Source: Symbiodinium natans (Eukaryota > Sar > Dinophyceae > Suessiales > Symbiodiniaceae). Taken from it: DNA of 60,000 bases. Shown in pieces: positions 19,770 through 30,259 of the stretch. Position numbers and translations under genes: made by a program. Under the pieces are notes generated by a model that saw only the letters and a program-made list of their open reading frames with translations, had not been told where the DNA came from and did not search any database. Within the stretch, counting starts at the first letter, position 1. Each line of letters opens with the position of its first letter. The stretch is from positions 75,001-135,000 of the forward strand of contig CAJNDS010000724.1 in assembly GCA_905221605.1 (NCBI GenBank), in the 5' to 3' direction.

Positions 19770-22700
19770 CTGACGGGTTTAGGGTTTAGGGTTTAGGGTT
19801 TAGGGTTTAGGGTTTAGGGTTGAGGGTTTAGGGCTTAGGGCTTAGGGTTTAGGGCTTAGGGCCTAGGGCCTAGGGCTTGGAGAAGATCAGTGCCCGAATG
19901 GATCCTGACGCCACGGATTTCGGGGTGTAGTAACTTAGGGTCGAGGCTAATCCCTGAACCCTGAACCCTAAACCCTAAACCCGAGGTGGGGTGCGGGGGG
20001 GGGGGGGGGGGGAAGGGACGTCCCCCCGTACATGCGCACAGCAAAGATGCTCAACCCTGAAGGCCTTGCTTGAAGGTTTAGGGTTTAGGGTTTAGGGTTT
20101 AGGGTTTAGGGTTTAGGGTTTAGGGTTTAGGGTTTAGGGTTTAGGGCTTAGGGCTTAGGGCTTAGGGTTTAGGGTTTGGGGTTTGGGGGTTAGGGGTTAG
20201 GGGTTAGGTTTTAGGGTTCAGGGCTTAGGGTTTAGGGTGGGGCTGTGAGTAGGGGGAGCTGAAGTTATAGCTGGCTATTTTACCTCCCCTGCTTAAAACC
20301 CTCAACCCGAAACCCTAAACCCCGAAACCTAAACCCGAAACCCCAAACCCTAGCCCGAAACACTAAACCCTGAAGCGGATCAAGGGTTTAGGGTTTAGAG
20401 TTCAGGGTTTAGGGTTTAGGGTTTACCCAAAGCTCTGGGGAACTCCCTGATCGACAGGGGGGCTCCTGCGAAGAGACCCAGGCCCATAATGGGCAGCGGG
20501 ATCACGAAAGGCACCAGGAAGCACAGCACCTGGCGAACTGGCGGGGTTCAAAGGGAACGAAGTTTTAAGGGTTTAGGGTTTAGGCTTTAGGGTTTAGGGA
20601 TGTCGGGTTAAGAAAAGGGATGAGTAGGATGGGGGGCGGGGGGGGGGGGGGAATGGGAGGGATGAGTAGGATGGGGGGGGGGGGGGGGGGGGGAATGGGA
20701 GGAGGTTCAGGCTTAAGGTTTGGGATCTTTAGAAACCCTATACTAAACCCTTAGCCCTAAGCCCTAAGCCCTAAGCCCTAAGCCCGAAGCCCTAAGCCCT
20801 AGACCCTAAACCCTAAACCCTAAACCCTGACTCAAGTTGCTGTAAGGACTCTTGGTGAGCTTCTGGGGTTTAGTCTCGGGGCTCGTCAACCCCGCCCCGG
20901 CAAAGCTGGAAGGTCAAGGCTTAAGGATTACACTCCCTCAAACTCTCATTGAAACCACTGCAGAGATCTCGAATCACTAACATAGAAACGGTTACCCGAT
21001 TTGGACCCCCTACATCCCCAATAAAAGCGAGAGCAAAAAACACCGTTTCTGGTTTCTATGTTGGTGTTGTTGATAGGCATGTATGTTTCCTAGAATTCAC
21101 AGCCAGCCCAGTTCGGGAAGGCATGCGCGCTATCCTAGTACGTGAAGGTGGACTGACACTCCGGCCGGCTGAAAGCGCTGGGCGGCGTCGCGTTCAGCTT
21201 CCATCTACTCTGGCCTACCATGCCTAGAAAGCCGGGCCGAAAGTTATATTAACAACATACAGCGTGTCGTCAAAAACACCTCTGGGAGTTTCCATACAAG
21301 TTGGCAGGAGTGTAGGGGGTTTAGGGTTTAGGGGTTAGGCTTTCTGCTCGGGGTTGTCCGGTGCTTAAGGTTAATGAAGCCCCCTGAACCCCTGAACCCT
21401 GAACCCCTAAACCCCTAAACCCTTGAACCCCTGAACCCCTGAACCCCTGAACCCCTGAACCCCTGAACCCCTGATCCCCGAACCTTGATCAACCCCTAAA
21501 CGCCTAGACCTCAAGTAAAGTGTCAACTTGTCAACCTGCCATGGAGAGAGGCATGAGCCTCGCGAAACCGGCCGGGTGCACTCCAACAGTCAGCTCATCC
21601 GCCACAACGTTTCCGAAGAGTCGGAAGCTCAAGGACAACCTTGGTTTAGGGCTCAGGGTTCAGGGTTTAGGGTTTAGGGTCTAGGGTTTAGGGTCTAGGG
21701 TTTAGGGTCTAGGGTCCAGGGCTCAGGGTTCAGGGTTTCGGGCTTGGGGTAAACCCCAACCCCATCGGGGGGCCTAATCATCCCCCGTTGCTGTAGGTCT
21801 CGGGATTGGACCTAAACCCAAAACCCTCAACGTTTAAACCCTAAACCCTTAACCCCAAACCCTAAACCCTAGCCCTAACCCCTAACCAAGCGCCTCAACT
21901 CACTAACCCCCCATTGAAGTCCTGGGCCCCGGGGCGGCTTGGTGAAATCCTCGAGGATGTTGATGGGAAGCAGGATGGGAGTCGGCTTCACCTGATCTAG
22001 GGTTTCGGGTTTAGGGTTTCGGGTTTAGGATCTGGGGTTTAGGGTTTAGGGTCTAGGGTTTGGGGTTTCGGGTGTTAGGGTTTATGGTGCCTCTAAGGCG
22101 GCCTGGCGTTCCGCGATTTCCCATGCCCCCTGCCAATCGAGGTTGTGTTTGGCGGCCATGTGTTGATGGAGAGCATACACGCGCGGCCATGTGCGGCCCA
22201 CGCCGCAGTCCGGGCAGCGCAGTGGCGTCGTTGCCGTGTCTGCCGCTTCCGCGCCTGGCGGCTTCGCAGCCTTCTTTGCTGCAACAGGGGTAGGTGACGC
22301 CTCCTTTCCCGTCTTCTTTAGGGTTCAGGGTTCAGGGTTCAGGGTTCAGGGTTCAGGGTTCAGGGTTCAGGGTTCAGGGTTCAGGGTTCAGGGTTCAGGG
22401 TTCAGGGTTTAGGGTTCAGGGTTCAGGGTTCAGGGTTTAGGGTTTAGGGTTGAGCCGGGCTTGCAGAGCTGCGCAGAGCCCCACCACCCAAGAGCAACAC
22501 CTTCTCAACCCGAAGTCTCCAAAAGCCCTGCACCTGAAGCGCTCACTACGAACCCTCAACCCTCAACCCTCAGCCCTAAACCCTAAACCCTAAACCCTAA
22601 ACCCTAAACCCTAAACCCTAAACCCTAAACCCTAAACCCTCTACCCTCTAAAGCCTCAAGCACCCTGCGACGCCATCCCCAAGCCCCTTCAGGGATCCTA

Positions 22701-25700
22701 AGCGAATTGGGCAGCGCCCTTCTTTTACCCCTCATAAACCCTATAAAACCCAGAAACCCATACCATACTTCAGAACCTTAGGGTTTAGGGTTTAGGGTTT
22801 AGGGTTTAGGGTTTAGGGTTTAGGGTTTAGGGTTTAGGGTTTAGGGTTTAGGGTTTAGGGTTTAGGGTTTAGGGTTTAGGGTTTAGGGTTTAGGGTTTAG
22901 GGTTTAGGGTTTAGGCATTAGGGTTTAGGGTGTCGGGTTGCAGGTAAAGGGTCAATTTCTGGGACCATGACTCTTACCTGAGAGAGGCCTTTTGGTAACC
23001 CCAAGCCTGCCAAAGCTGTCGAGACAGAACAACTTCCTGCAACATGCAAGCTTTCGAACATCTAAACCCTACACTCACAACAACCTTTCAAACTCTGTTC
23101 TGGAGCCTAAGCCCTGAAAGCCCTCAAACCGAATACAGGATAACCTAAGGCCCTAAACCCCCCAAAACCATGGAAACCTAAACCCACAACCCTAAACCCC
23201 AAAAGCCATGGAACCCCAAACCCTAAACCTCAAGAAACCATGGAACCCTAGACCCTAAACCCTTATCCCAAAACCCCAAGCCCTAAACCCTAAACCCTAA
23301 ACCCCAAACCCTAACCCTACAACCCCTCCCGGGCGGCCGCACGTAGCGAGCGAAGTAGCCGAGGCCCTTCTTCGCGAGGCCGCCACCGAAGTAAGCCAAG
23401 GAGGTGAGCCTTTCTGACGTAGAAGTTCCCCAAACCCTAAACCCTAAACCCTCAACCCTAAACCCTCAACCCTAAACCCTTTTGCTTTAGTTGGGGTCCC
23501 CGAATTGCCGCCAAAAAAATCGATGCCCTGCAACCTTGGTAGGTTCATGGTAAGGGCTTCAGTGTCGCAGACACAACGAAAGTGGTTGAGGAAGAGTAAC
23601 CCTAAACCCTAAACCCTAAACCCTAGACCCTAAAGCCTAAACCCTAAACCCTAAGCCCTAAGCCCGAAGCCCTAAGCCCTCAGCCTTAAGCCCTAACCCT
23701 AACCCCTAAGCCCTAAACCTCAGAGGGTGCACGTTGGGGTTTTGGGACTGGAGCATGGACAATTTCTAGGGGGAAGTTACCAGGGTTCAGGGTTTAGGGT
23801 TTAGGGTTTAGGGTTTAGGGTTTAGGGTTTAGGGTTTAGGGTTTAGGGTTTAGGGTTTAGGGTTTAGGGTTTAGGGTTTAGGGTTTAGGGTTTAGGGTTT
23901 AGGGTTTAGGTTGGGTACCTTGAATAGCACTTCTACAAGGGGCATGGCCCCAAGATTTGAATCAGAACCATCCAAAAAGAAACAATTCTACAAGCCTTCT
24001 CGAAGCTCTATAAGGTACATGCTGGGCCAGGGTTTAGGGTTAGGGTTTAGGGTTCAGGGTTTCGGGCTTAGGGCTTAGGGTTTAGTTTAGCTGAGTGCGT
24101 GGCAAGCTCAGTGCCACAGTGGTGTTGATGTTGTTGGTCGGTGCGGCCAACTCACCTGGGATCCGGCCCTCAGCCGAACGCGAAAACCCTAAACCCTAAA
24201 CCCAAGAACCCTGAAACCCTTAAGCCTTCAAACCCAAAAGACCACCTTGAAGTCGGAGACAAAGTCTTGGGCCTTGTCGGTCTGGTTTAGGGTTTCAGGT
24301 TTCGAGTTTAGGTTTTAGGCTGTAGGTTTTAGGGTTTAGGGTTCGTGGATTTGCTGACCCAGTTGAGCGCGTGCGCGGAGGCCCGGAACGGTAAGGCGTC
24401 TGCGCTGAAAACAACTTTTCCATGGCCCATCTGGCCTGCAGTACCTGCGCACACGCTCTCCGGGCCTCCTCCGCTTCAGCCAAACAGCCTTAATTATGGG
24501 GGGGAACCTAGGGGGGTAGTATAGAGGGGAGCAGTAGGGGAACCCATGAGTCTGCATCCAATAGCTCTTCCGACCCCCAATTATAGCCCAGAACCCAGGG
24601 CTAAGGAGTCAGGGTTTAGGGTTTCGGGTTTCGGGTTGGGGGCCCAACCCTACACCCTCAATTTCCGAAAGACTGAACTCTAAAACACCTAAACTGAGCC
24701 CTAAGACCTCAGCCCTCAAGCCTCAACCCTGCGCCCGGAACGAACATCCCTAAGCCCTCCTCCCTCAACCCAAAACCCTGAACCCTCACCCCAGAATCAA
24801 TCCTGCGCCCCAAGCATTCCCTCCAAACCCCAAACCCGAAACCCCAGACCCTAAACGCCCTAAACACCCTAAACCCTAAACGCCCTAAGCCCTAAACCCT
24901 AAACCCTAATTAAACCCTAATTAAACCCTAATCCACCCAAATATCCCTTGCAACCATCCCCCAAACGATGGGGCCTGCAGGGATCTCGAACAACTTCCAC
25001 GGGATCAGCGCGCCTGGCTACTGGGCTTCGGGCGTAGGGAGGGTCAGATTTAGGGTTTAGGGTTTAGGGTTTAGGGTTTTGGGTTTAGGGTTCAGGGTTC
25101 AGGGTTTAGGGTTTAGGGTTTATTGCGGGGCGCAGTGGGGTCTCTGGATTTCGTGCCTTTGAACCCTAAACCCTAAACCCCATACCCTATAGACCCAAAA
25201 CCCTAAACCGCGTTGCTGCTGGTTAGGTGATGGCACTGACTCTTTGCACGACGGCACGCACCCACCTGAACCCCCATCCGATCCCTGAACCTCCAGCCCA
25301 TGATCCCAAACCTGCTAAACCTGCTAAACCTTCTAAACCTGCTAAACCTGCTAAACCTTTAAACCCTAAACCCTAAACCCTAAACCCTCGCTGCGGAGAA
25401 ACAAAAATAAACCCCAAGCCCCGAAAACTCTATCAACCCAAGCCTCCGAACCCCTACAACTCCAAACCCTAAACGCCGCTGAAGCCCTAAACGCCGCTCC
25501 CAAGAACCCTATACCCGACACCCCAAAACCCCTCAAGCCCAACATGCCCCTAAGCACCCCACTTGACGCTAAACCCGAAACCCTAAACCGTAAACCCTAA
25601 ACCCTAAACCCTAAACCCTAAACCCTAAACCCTCAACCCTAAACCCAGAAGAAGAGCCTGACCAGTTGCTCACGAAGATGAAGAGAAAGATGGTGGTCAC

Positions 25701-26615
25701 GAAGGGCACCCATGGCCTGCTTTTTAGGGTTAGGGTTTAGGGTTTAGGGTTTGGGGTTTGGGGTTTAGGGTTTAGGGTTTAGGGTTTAGGGTTTAGGGTT
25801 TAGGGTTTAGGGTTTAGGGTTTAGGGTTTAGGGTTTAGGGTTTAGGGTTTAGGGTTTAGGGTTTAGGGTCTAGGGTCTAGGGTCTAGGGTTTAGGGTTTA
25901 GGGTTTAGGGTTTAGGGTTTAGGTTTAGGGTTTATGGTTTCGGGTTTAGGGTTTAGGGTTTAGGGCTACCCATGGCCTGCTTGTAGCAGGGGGCTTAGGG
26001 GTTTGGGGGTTTAGGGTTTAGGGCTTAGCAGAGTTTTTGGGGTTTCAGGGGCTTTGGGGTTTAGGGCGGAACAAAGTTTAGGGCTTAGGGGTTTTGGGGG
26101 TTTTGGGCTTTAGCTAGGGCTGGGCGGTGTTTGGTTTAGGGCTAAACCCTAAACCCTAAACCTCAAACCCTCAAGCCGAAACCCTAAACCCTACACCCTA
26201 AACCCTAAACCCTCCCGGCCTTGGAACTCTAGGGCTTAGGGCATTTCTAGGGCCCTTCCACCCTAACCCCCCTCCCCTCCCCAAACGGGGCCTGGCCTGA
26301 GGTCTGTTAGGGTTTAGGGTTTAGGGTTTAGGCTTCGGGTTTCGGGTTTAGGGTTTAGGGCTTTTTGGTTTAGGGCTTAAGGATTAGGGATTAGGGTTTA
26401 GGGTTTAGGGGTTAGGGGCCCTAAGGTTTCAGGCTTAGGGCTTAGGGCTCAGGGTCTGAGGTTTAGGGTTTCAAGGGCTTACCCTAAACCCCAAACCCTA
26501 AACCCTGAAAGGCCCCAAAAACCTAAGCCATCAGAAGGCCTGTAGAAGGATTCGCCCAGGTTGTTCTTGGCAATGTCCGTGGTGAATCCCAGGGCCATCT
26601 CCTTCCAGGAGGCCC
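19705..26615 (-). CDS. atpI: atpI, plastid ATP synthase CF0 subunit a (CF0-IV), nine exons
   Basis: Subunit a of the thylakoid F0 sector, the membrane stator protein that with the c-ring forms the proton half-channels. Nine minus-strand exons join with exact phase: 26540-26615, 25658-25716, 24975-25013, 24110-24155, 23343-23409, 21936-21991, 21582-21639, 20466-20529, 19705-19769. The product reads in family order: [72 protein letters not shown] and [14 protein letters not shown], then a stop. The essential arginine of SFRLFGN is present. Donors are GC (4), GA (2), GT (2); acceptors are AG|G. Introns are 296-1351 nt of telomere-like tracts, islands and TIR elements. The N-terminal part (first membrane helices and any targeting leader) was not found, so the gene is incomplete at its 5' end. 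The join between exons 4 and 5 looks two residues shorter than cyanobacterial homologues. Confidence 0.9.
19879..19910 (-). pseudogene. Partial duplicate of the atpI terminal exon
   Basis: These 32 bp repeat 19744-19775 with one mismatch, in the same orientation and 135 bp away. The copy covers the acceptor and the first codons ([10 protein letters not shown]); one glutamine codon is now arginine. It then runs into telomere-like DNA and a stop. It lies in the last atpI intron and could act as a decoy acceptor. Confidence 0.85.
20466..20529 (-). CDS. atpI: atpI exon 8 ([18 protein letters not shown])
   Basis: A 64-nt exon, acceptor CCAG|G and donor GCAG|GAGCCC (GA type). It encodes [18 protein letters not shown], matching LVLLVPLVIPLPVMVLGLF of the family. 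Confidence 0.94.
20640..20703. repeat. Two poly(G) runs in a 40-bp duplication
   Basis: GGGATGAGTAGGATGGGG followed by long G runs occurs twice in tandem inside an atpI intron, then AATGGGAGG. Confidence 0.85.
20979..21062. repeat. Inverted repeat with a duplicated arm
   Basis: AACATAGAAACGGT (20979-20992) is mirrored by ACCGTTTCT and TTTCTATGTT (21042-21062). In an atpI intron; possibly a small TIR element. Confidence 0.6.
21582..21639 (-). CDS. atpI: atpI exon 7 ([19 protein letters not shown])
   Basis: A 58-nt exon, acceptor AAG|G and donor GGA|GTGCAC (GT type). It carries the functional core SFRLFGN..ADEL with the invariant arginine that works against the c-ring. There is no internal stop or frameshift. 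Confidence 0.95.
21936..21991 (-). CDS. atpI: atpI exon 6 ([16 protein letters not shown])
   Basis: A 56-nt exon, acceptor TCAG|G and donor CC|GCCCCG (GC type). It encodes [19 protein letters not shown]. The split proline codon CC+G is completed by the next exon. Confidence 0.93.
22082..22316 (-). CDS. Zinc-finger-like open island inside an atpI intron
   Basis: A 77-codon frame on the minus strand ending in TAA. It starts Lys/Ala/Pro-rich ([20 protein letters not shown]) and has CPDC followed by HQHMAAKH, a C2H2-like spacing, then a helical end ([17 protein letters not shown]). It is not part of atpI, because the flanking exons join in phase across it. It may be the last exon of a nested or captured gene, or a GC-rich chance frame. 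No family name is claimed beyond the Cys/His pattern. Confidence 0.4.
22320..22448. repeat. TTCAGGG array, about 15 units
   Basis: A homogeneous T-to-C variant of the telomeric heptamer. Confidence 0.95.
22780..22918. repeat. TTTAGGG array, about 19 units
   Basis: Pure heptamers in the large atpI intron. A flanking open island (22970-23040, [11 protein letters not shown] with GTAAGA donor) is skipped by atpI. Confidence 0.95.
23343..23409 (-). CDS. atpI: atpI exon 5 ([15 protein letters not shown])
   Basis: A 67-nt exon, acceptor AAAG|G and donor TAC|GTGCGG (GT type). It encodes [19 protein letters not shown], matching LTSLAYFYAGLRKRGLGYF of the family. It is followed by the largest intron found, 1351 nt, which holds an unrelated zinc-finger-like island. 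Confidence 0.92.
24110..24155 (-). CDS. atpI: atpI exon 4 ([15 protein letters not shown])
   Basis: A 46-nt exon, acceptor [20 protein letters not shown] is nearly identical to the family. The donor placed at CT|GAGCTT is a GA type and gives VALLTSLAYF on joining, two residues shorter than VALALLTSLAYF. A different donor or a missed six-base exon could explain this. Confidence 0.88.
24345..24480 (-). CDS. Open island within an atpI intron ([20 protein letters not shown])
   Basis: A 45-codon helical frame ([20 protein letters not shown] then [12 protein letters not shown]). It is skipped by the atpI joins on both sides. Either a nested gene or a chance frame. Confidence 0.3.
24975..25013 (-). 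CDS. atpI: atpI exon 3 ([13 protein letters not shown])
   Basis: A 39-nt exon with acceptor CCAG|G and donor G|GCCCCA (GC type). It encodes [14 protein letters not shown], matching GALVPWKLIELPHG of cyanobacterial subunit a. Both phases fit the neighbours exactly. Confidence 0.92.
25658..25716 (-). CDS. atpI: atpI exon 2 ([15 protein letters not shown])
   Basis: A 59-nt exon, acceptor GCAG|G and donor G|GCTCTT (GC type). It encodes a hydrophobic helix ending FVSNWS, a highly conserved stretch of subunit a. The first base completes the arginine codon and the last base opens the glycine codon of the next exon. Confidence 0.93.
25728..25970. repeat. TTTAGGG array with TCTAGGG and TTTGGGG units
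   Basis: About 33 units in the intron between the first two atpI exons found. Confidence 0.93.
26540..26615 (-). CDS. atpI: atpI exon 1 of those found ([18 protein letters not shown])
   Basis: Encodes the loop before the membrane segment PWVPF. The stretch [13 protein letters not shown] corresponds to the D-LAKNQIGEKEYR region of cyanobacterial subunit a. The donor is AG|GCCTTC, a GC type; the codon split AG+G restores arginine with the next exon. The start at 26615 (TTTAG|GGGCC) is inferred; AAG|GAG at 26601 is an alternative. Confidence 0.85.
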
Positions 26616-26644
26616 CTAAACCCTAAACCCTAAACCCGAGGTTC

Positions 26645-26785
26645 TGTATTTCAAGTTCGCTTTGCAGCTGGCTATGAACTGCCAAAAGAAACCCGGAAAA
26701 AATAGCGACAACCAACTTCACTGTGAAGTTGGCCCAGCGGCGCAGTTTTACATTGGGAGCTCTGCTGTAATTTCTTACTGGCCCT
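26645..26785 (-). CDS. Open island with a predicted membrane segment
   Basis: About 43 codons: NVKLRRWANFTVKLVVAIFS then GFLLAVHSQLQSELEIQN, with one hydrophobic helix. It lies just 5' of the first atpI exon found. It does not match the known N-terminus of subunit a but could belong to its diverged front end. A perfect hairpin (26712-26732) falls inside. Confidence 0.35.
26712..26732. repeat. Perfect 10-bp hairpin
   Basis: CCAACTTCAC, one base, then its exact inverse. Inside an open island next to atpI. Confidence 0.85.
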
Positions 26786-27117
26786 AAGCCCTAAACCCGA
26801 AACCTAAAACAAATGAGGGCCTTAACCTAGACGTAAAGCCCGAAAGCCTGTGAGGGATGTCGGGCGGAGAGTCCTCGGGGAACTGGCAGTTCGTGTCTTG
26901 CACATCACTGCAGGCTTTGGGTTTAGGGTCTATATTATTATAGGGTTTCGGGTTTAGCGTGTAGGGTATAGGGTTTAGGGTTTCGCGCTAGGGTAGATCG
27001 GTGCGAGGGATGCGATTGCGTAGCTGGGCTATGGCCAAGAAGTCCTGAACCTTGAGCCCTACCAGGGTTTCGGGGCTTGGGGGACCTCAGAGTGTGCTGG
27101 GTTCTGGGGGTCATAAC

Positions 27118-27230
27118 CTAGACCCAAGAGTAACCTGAGAGAAAAACAAGGTACCCTTTTTGGTTTTAAGGGGCTTATCAGGAAACCTAAACCCCAAAAC
27201 AAGGGAATAAGGGCCTACTCCGGGTCCTAG
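27118..27230. mobile_element. Element A5, short TIR element
   Basis: Starts TAGACCCAAGAGTAACCT and ends ACTCCGGGTCCTAG, close to A2 throughout about 110 bp. Confidence 0.7.
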
Positions 27231-27439
27231 TAACTATCCCAAATCCCACATAAGCTACTCTGAATCATCCAAGCACTCATAAAAACCACGATCATCAGAA
27301 CAGGCATAACAGACACAACGCGCATAATAGCCAAACCCGGGTGTTCACAACCAAAAGCCCTCAACCCTAAACCCTAAGCCCTAAGCCCTAAACCCTAAAC
27401 CCGAAACCCTAATCCCCTCAAACCCCCTAACACAACAGA

Positions 27440-27536
27440 GCTCCTGGAAGTTGCGCACACCGGAGGGCGCGCCGAACTCGCTGACCGGGGCTTTCGCGTG
27501 GCGGCTGATGACGTTCATGACCTCTGGGAGAGGGGG
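27440..27536 (-). CDS. Unidentified island (VMNVISRHAKAPVSEFGAPS)
   Basis: Acceptor CAGAG|G then VMNVISRHAKAPVSEFGAPS and GVRNFQELC. Upstream of atpI on the same strand; it might belong to its N-terminal region but is not conserved. Confidence 0.35.
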
Positions 27537-27774
27537 GCATTTAGGTAAGAATTGGGCTTAGGGTTTATAGGGTTTAGAGTTCAGGGTTCAGGGTTTAGGG
27601 TTTGGGGTTTAGGGTTTCAAAACCCCAAACCTTCAGGAAAAACGAAACCCTAAACCTTCAAGAGTTGTGGTGTTTAGGGGTTAAACGGCCTAATTCAATA
27701 AGCTCCACTTCAACCCCGGTAGGGGAAAATCTCAACCTCTCAAGGACTTACACTGAGAGGTTGCGGGTTGAGGG

Positions 27775-27796
27775 TTTAGGGTTCAGGGTGTAGGGT

Positions 27797-27891
<95 letters not shown>

Positions 27892-27893
27892 GG
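27775..27893. repeat. TTGAGGG array, about 16 units
   Basis: A homogeneous variant array. A 9-bp hairpin (CAACCTCTC at 27733-27741, inverse at 27755-27763) lies just left of it. Confidence 0.93.
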
Positions 27894-28005
27894 ACCCATA
27901 ACCCTAAACCCTATACCCTACACCCTTAAAGCCTACACCCGGTAAGAAGGAGCCCAAAATTTTAGCAGTGCCCCACTGGGCTTCCTAGAGGATGTTTCAG
28001 TAGAC

Positions 28006-28041
28006 CGTATATATACATATACATATATATATATATATTTC
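28006..28041. repeat. AT-rich microsatellite (TATATACATA)
   Basis: Alternating AT and ACAT units. The region 27940-28200 around it otherwise holds no recognisable feature. Confidence 0.85.
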
Positions 28042-28203
28042 AAATCTCACTGTCACTTCATAGGTTAGGGAACGAGGGAATGAGAGACCCTACAAATTGC
28101 CTGAAAGGGTAATATGGGGGGAATATGAGGTGCCGCATTCATTGTCTCACTGCAAAGAACCAAGGGGTAAACCAACAACCCCACCACACTCTGAGCAGCA
28201 AGC

Positions 28204-28280
28204 GCTTACCATGCTGCGTGCGGTGAACAGGGTCGCGGGCAGGAGTGCGGCGCCTCGCACAGGCTGCAGTATGGGCTACA
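28204..28280 (-). CDS. Unidentified island with GTAAGC donor
   Basis: Frame PILQPVRGAALLPATLFTAR then SM|GTAAGC. Arg/Ala/Leu-rich, suggestive of a targeting leader. It lies 1.6 kb upstream of the first atpI exon found. Confidence 0.35.
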
Positions 28281-28392
28281 TGGAGGTAAACCCTAAACTC
28301 TAAACCCTAAACCCTAAACCCTAAGTATAACCAATTAAACGTCTACTTATCACCTACTTAGGGCAGGGTTCTAGGCTGGGATGCAAACCCCG

Positions 28393-28497
28393 AAATTGGC
28401 ATTTCCCAAAATAGGGGTACCCCTTATATTACCCCAAATAGAATAGAATCCGCTTAAAGGGACCCCCAAAAAGGGTACCCTATTTTCGGAAACCCTC
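28393..28497. mobile_element. Element B4, related TIR element
   Basis: Ends GGCATTTCCCAAAATAGGGG and ACCCTATTTTCGGAAACCC are inverted copies, about 105 bp in all. Confidence 0.65.
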
Positions 28498-29182
28498 AAA
28501 TGAAACACGAACGAAACCCAGATCCAGCTACCCAACATCCATCAAAGCCTTTCCAGGTGCTCTTCCATCAGTTGGCCAGGGGTTTGGCGGCTTAGGGTTC
28601 AGGGTTGAGGGTTTAAGGGCCTATGGTCTGATAGTACTTTTCTTGTATGGTTTGGTTGGAGTTCCATCGTGCTGGCGCAGGGTGGCTTCCATGCTCTCTA
28701 TATGTTTCCCCTCTTGTATGGTGGGGCGCGTTGTTCACATTCAGTCGCTGCAGGTTCCGGGATCTCGGGCGAAGCGGGGAACCCCTCAGTGGCAGTCCCA
28801 AGAGGAGCCGCTGCGCCCTAATTAATTCTGGGATGCCTTAACTCCTTAGACTTAAACTTAGACCCTACACCTTGGACCATCAAGGCTCCCATGGAGACCC
28901 AGTTGCAGAAAAGGATGCCTCGTTATGGTGACTCTACTTGCTACCCCCAAACCCTAAACCCTGAATCCTGAACCCTAAACCCTAAACCCTAAACCCTAAA
29001 CCCTAAACCCTAAACCTTAAACCCTAAACCCTAAACCCTAACCATAAACCTGGACCCTGAACCATGATCAGAAGGGGTCCGGCGTGCCTGAGAAAGCGGC
29101 GGGAGCAGAGGCAGCGGAGGCCTGAAGACAGCGTGGAGTCTAAGCTTTATTGTTTAGGGTTTAGATGGGGTTCAGGGTGCTT

Positions 29183-29293
29183 GGTAGCCCAGTAGCCATA
29201 TCATAGTAAGGGCACCCTTTTGTGGTTGGTTACTTTAGAAGGGAACCCAGAACAAAAAAAAAAAGGCAAAGGGTACCACTGGGCTGCCAGGGG
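29183..29293. mobile_element. Element A6, short TIR element at an island border
   Basis: Ends CTTGGTAGCCCAGTAG and CACTGGGCTGCCAGG are inverted copies. It directly follows the coding island 29290-29640 on the minus strand. Confidence 0.75.
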
Positions 29294-29640
29294 TATAGGG
29301 CTTGTCCACGAGTTTTTTGTTATGTGCCAATGCCAGGTCCTCGAATTCCTCTCCTGTCAAGTCGTACCCCAACTTCTTCTTCATGGCAGAGACACGGGCG
29401 ATTGTAAACTCCAGTTTGGAGTTGAATTGATGCATGATCAGGTCTCTCTCGCCATCCTTCTTCGAAGAGTGTTCGGCCATGTCATTCTGGTAGTTCACCA
29501 GCTCACAAAGGATACGTACGATTGCGCCGCATAGCACATGGGCACGCAATTCCGACACCAAACGCTTTCGACTTCGAAGAGGCTCAAGAGCTGCGGAGAC
29601 TGAAGAAAAATGGCAGAGCGTCCACAGCCACCTGCCAGGA
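29290..29640 (-). CDS. Unidentified coding island (GYDLTGEEFEDLALAHNKKL)
   Basis: One of the best non-repetitive frames of the window: about 110 codons on the minus strand, charged and helical (LCGAIVRILCELVNYQND, SSKKDGERDLIMHQFNSKLE, GYDLTGEEFEDLALAHNKK). It runs into TIR element A6 at its 3' end. The island at 29068-29127 (ASAASAPAAFSGTPDPF, stop, acceptor TTCAG|G) may be its last exon. No family recognised. Confidence 0.55.
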
Positions 29641-30259
29641 AACCCCAAAACCCTGAACCCTAATCCTTGAACCCTATACCCATACGCCCACACTTGCGGT
29701 GCAGGTCAAAGCATGACACGACACTAGCCACTAGGGCTTCAGGGATTTTAGGGTCTAGGCTGGGATTTTACAGCTTGAGGTCAAGGGCTTTTAGGGCTCA
29801 GGGTCTGGCCGATACCACAAAAAAAGATGCTAAACCCCCCCCGTTATCAACCCACAAACCCTAATGCACTGAACGAAAGGAACCCTGAATCCTAACCCCC
29901 ACCCCCCCCCCAAAAAAAAAAAAAATCAACTAGAAGAGGGATGGCCCGAAAGCATCGATTTGCCGTGCGTTACTCCATGCAGTTGATTCTTTGCACTCGA
30001 ACTGCATGCACTTGGACAAATGTATGCACTTACATGGTTGCACAGTCAACTTGTGCACTGCACTTGTCCAGTGGACGTGTATGGAACTGCATGGCATTCA
30101 AGTGTGTGGAGTTGAATGCCATGAACTTGTGGTCAGCTCTGTACACTTTTCATCGGCATTGAAGACAACGCCGAGCTCCAGTGGCTGGTCGCGGCACGCG
30201 CCTTCCCTCCAAAACGAGATCACTTTTTTCCCGGTCCGCTGCATGGCATTCACATTCCA

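Noticed and set aside
20949-21227. 92-codon plus-strand frame
   Set aside because: It covers an inverted repeat, lies in an atpI intron, and minus frames there ([38 protein letters not shown]) look at least as natural. No homology.
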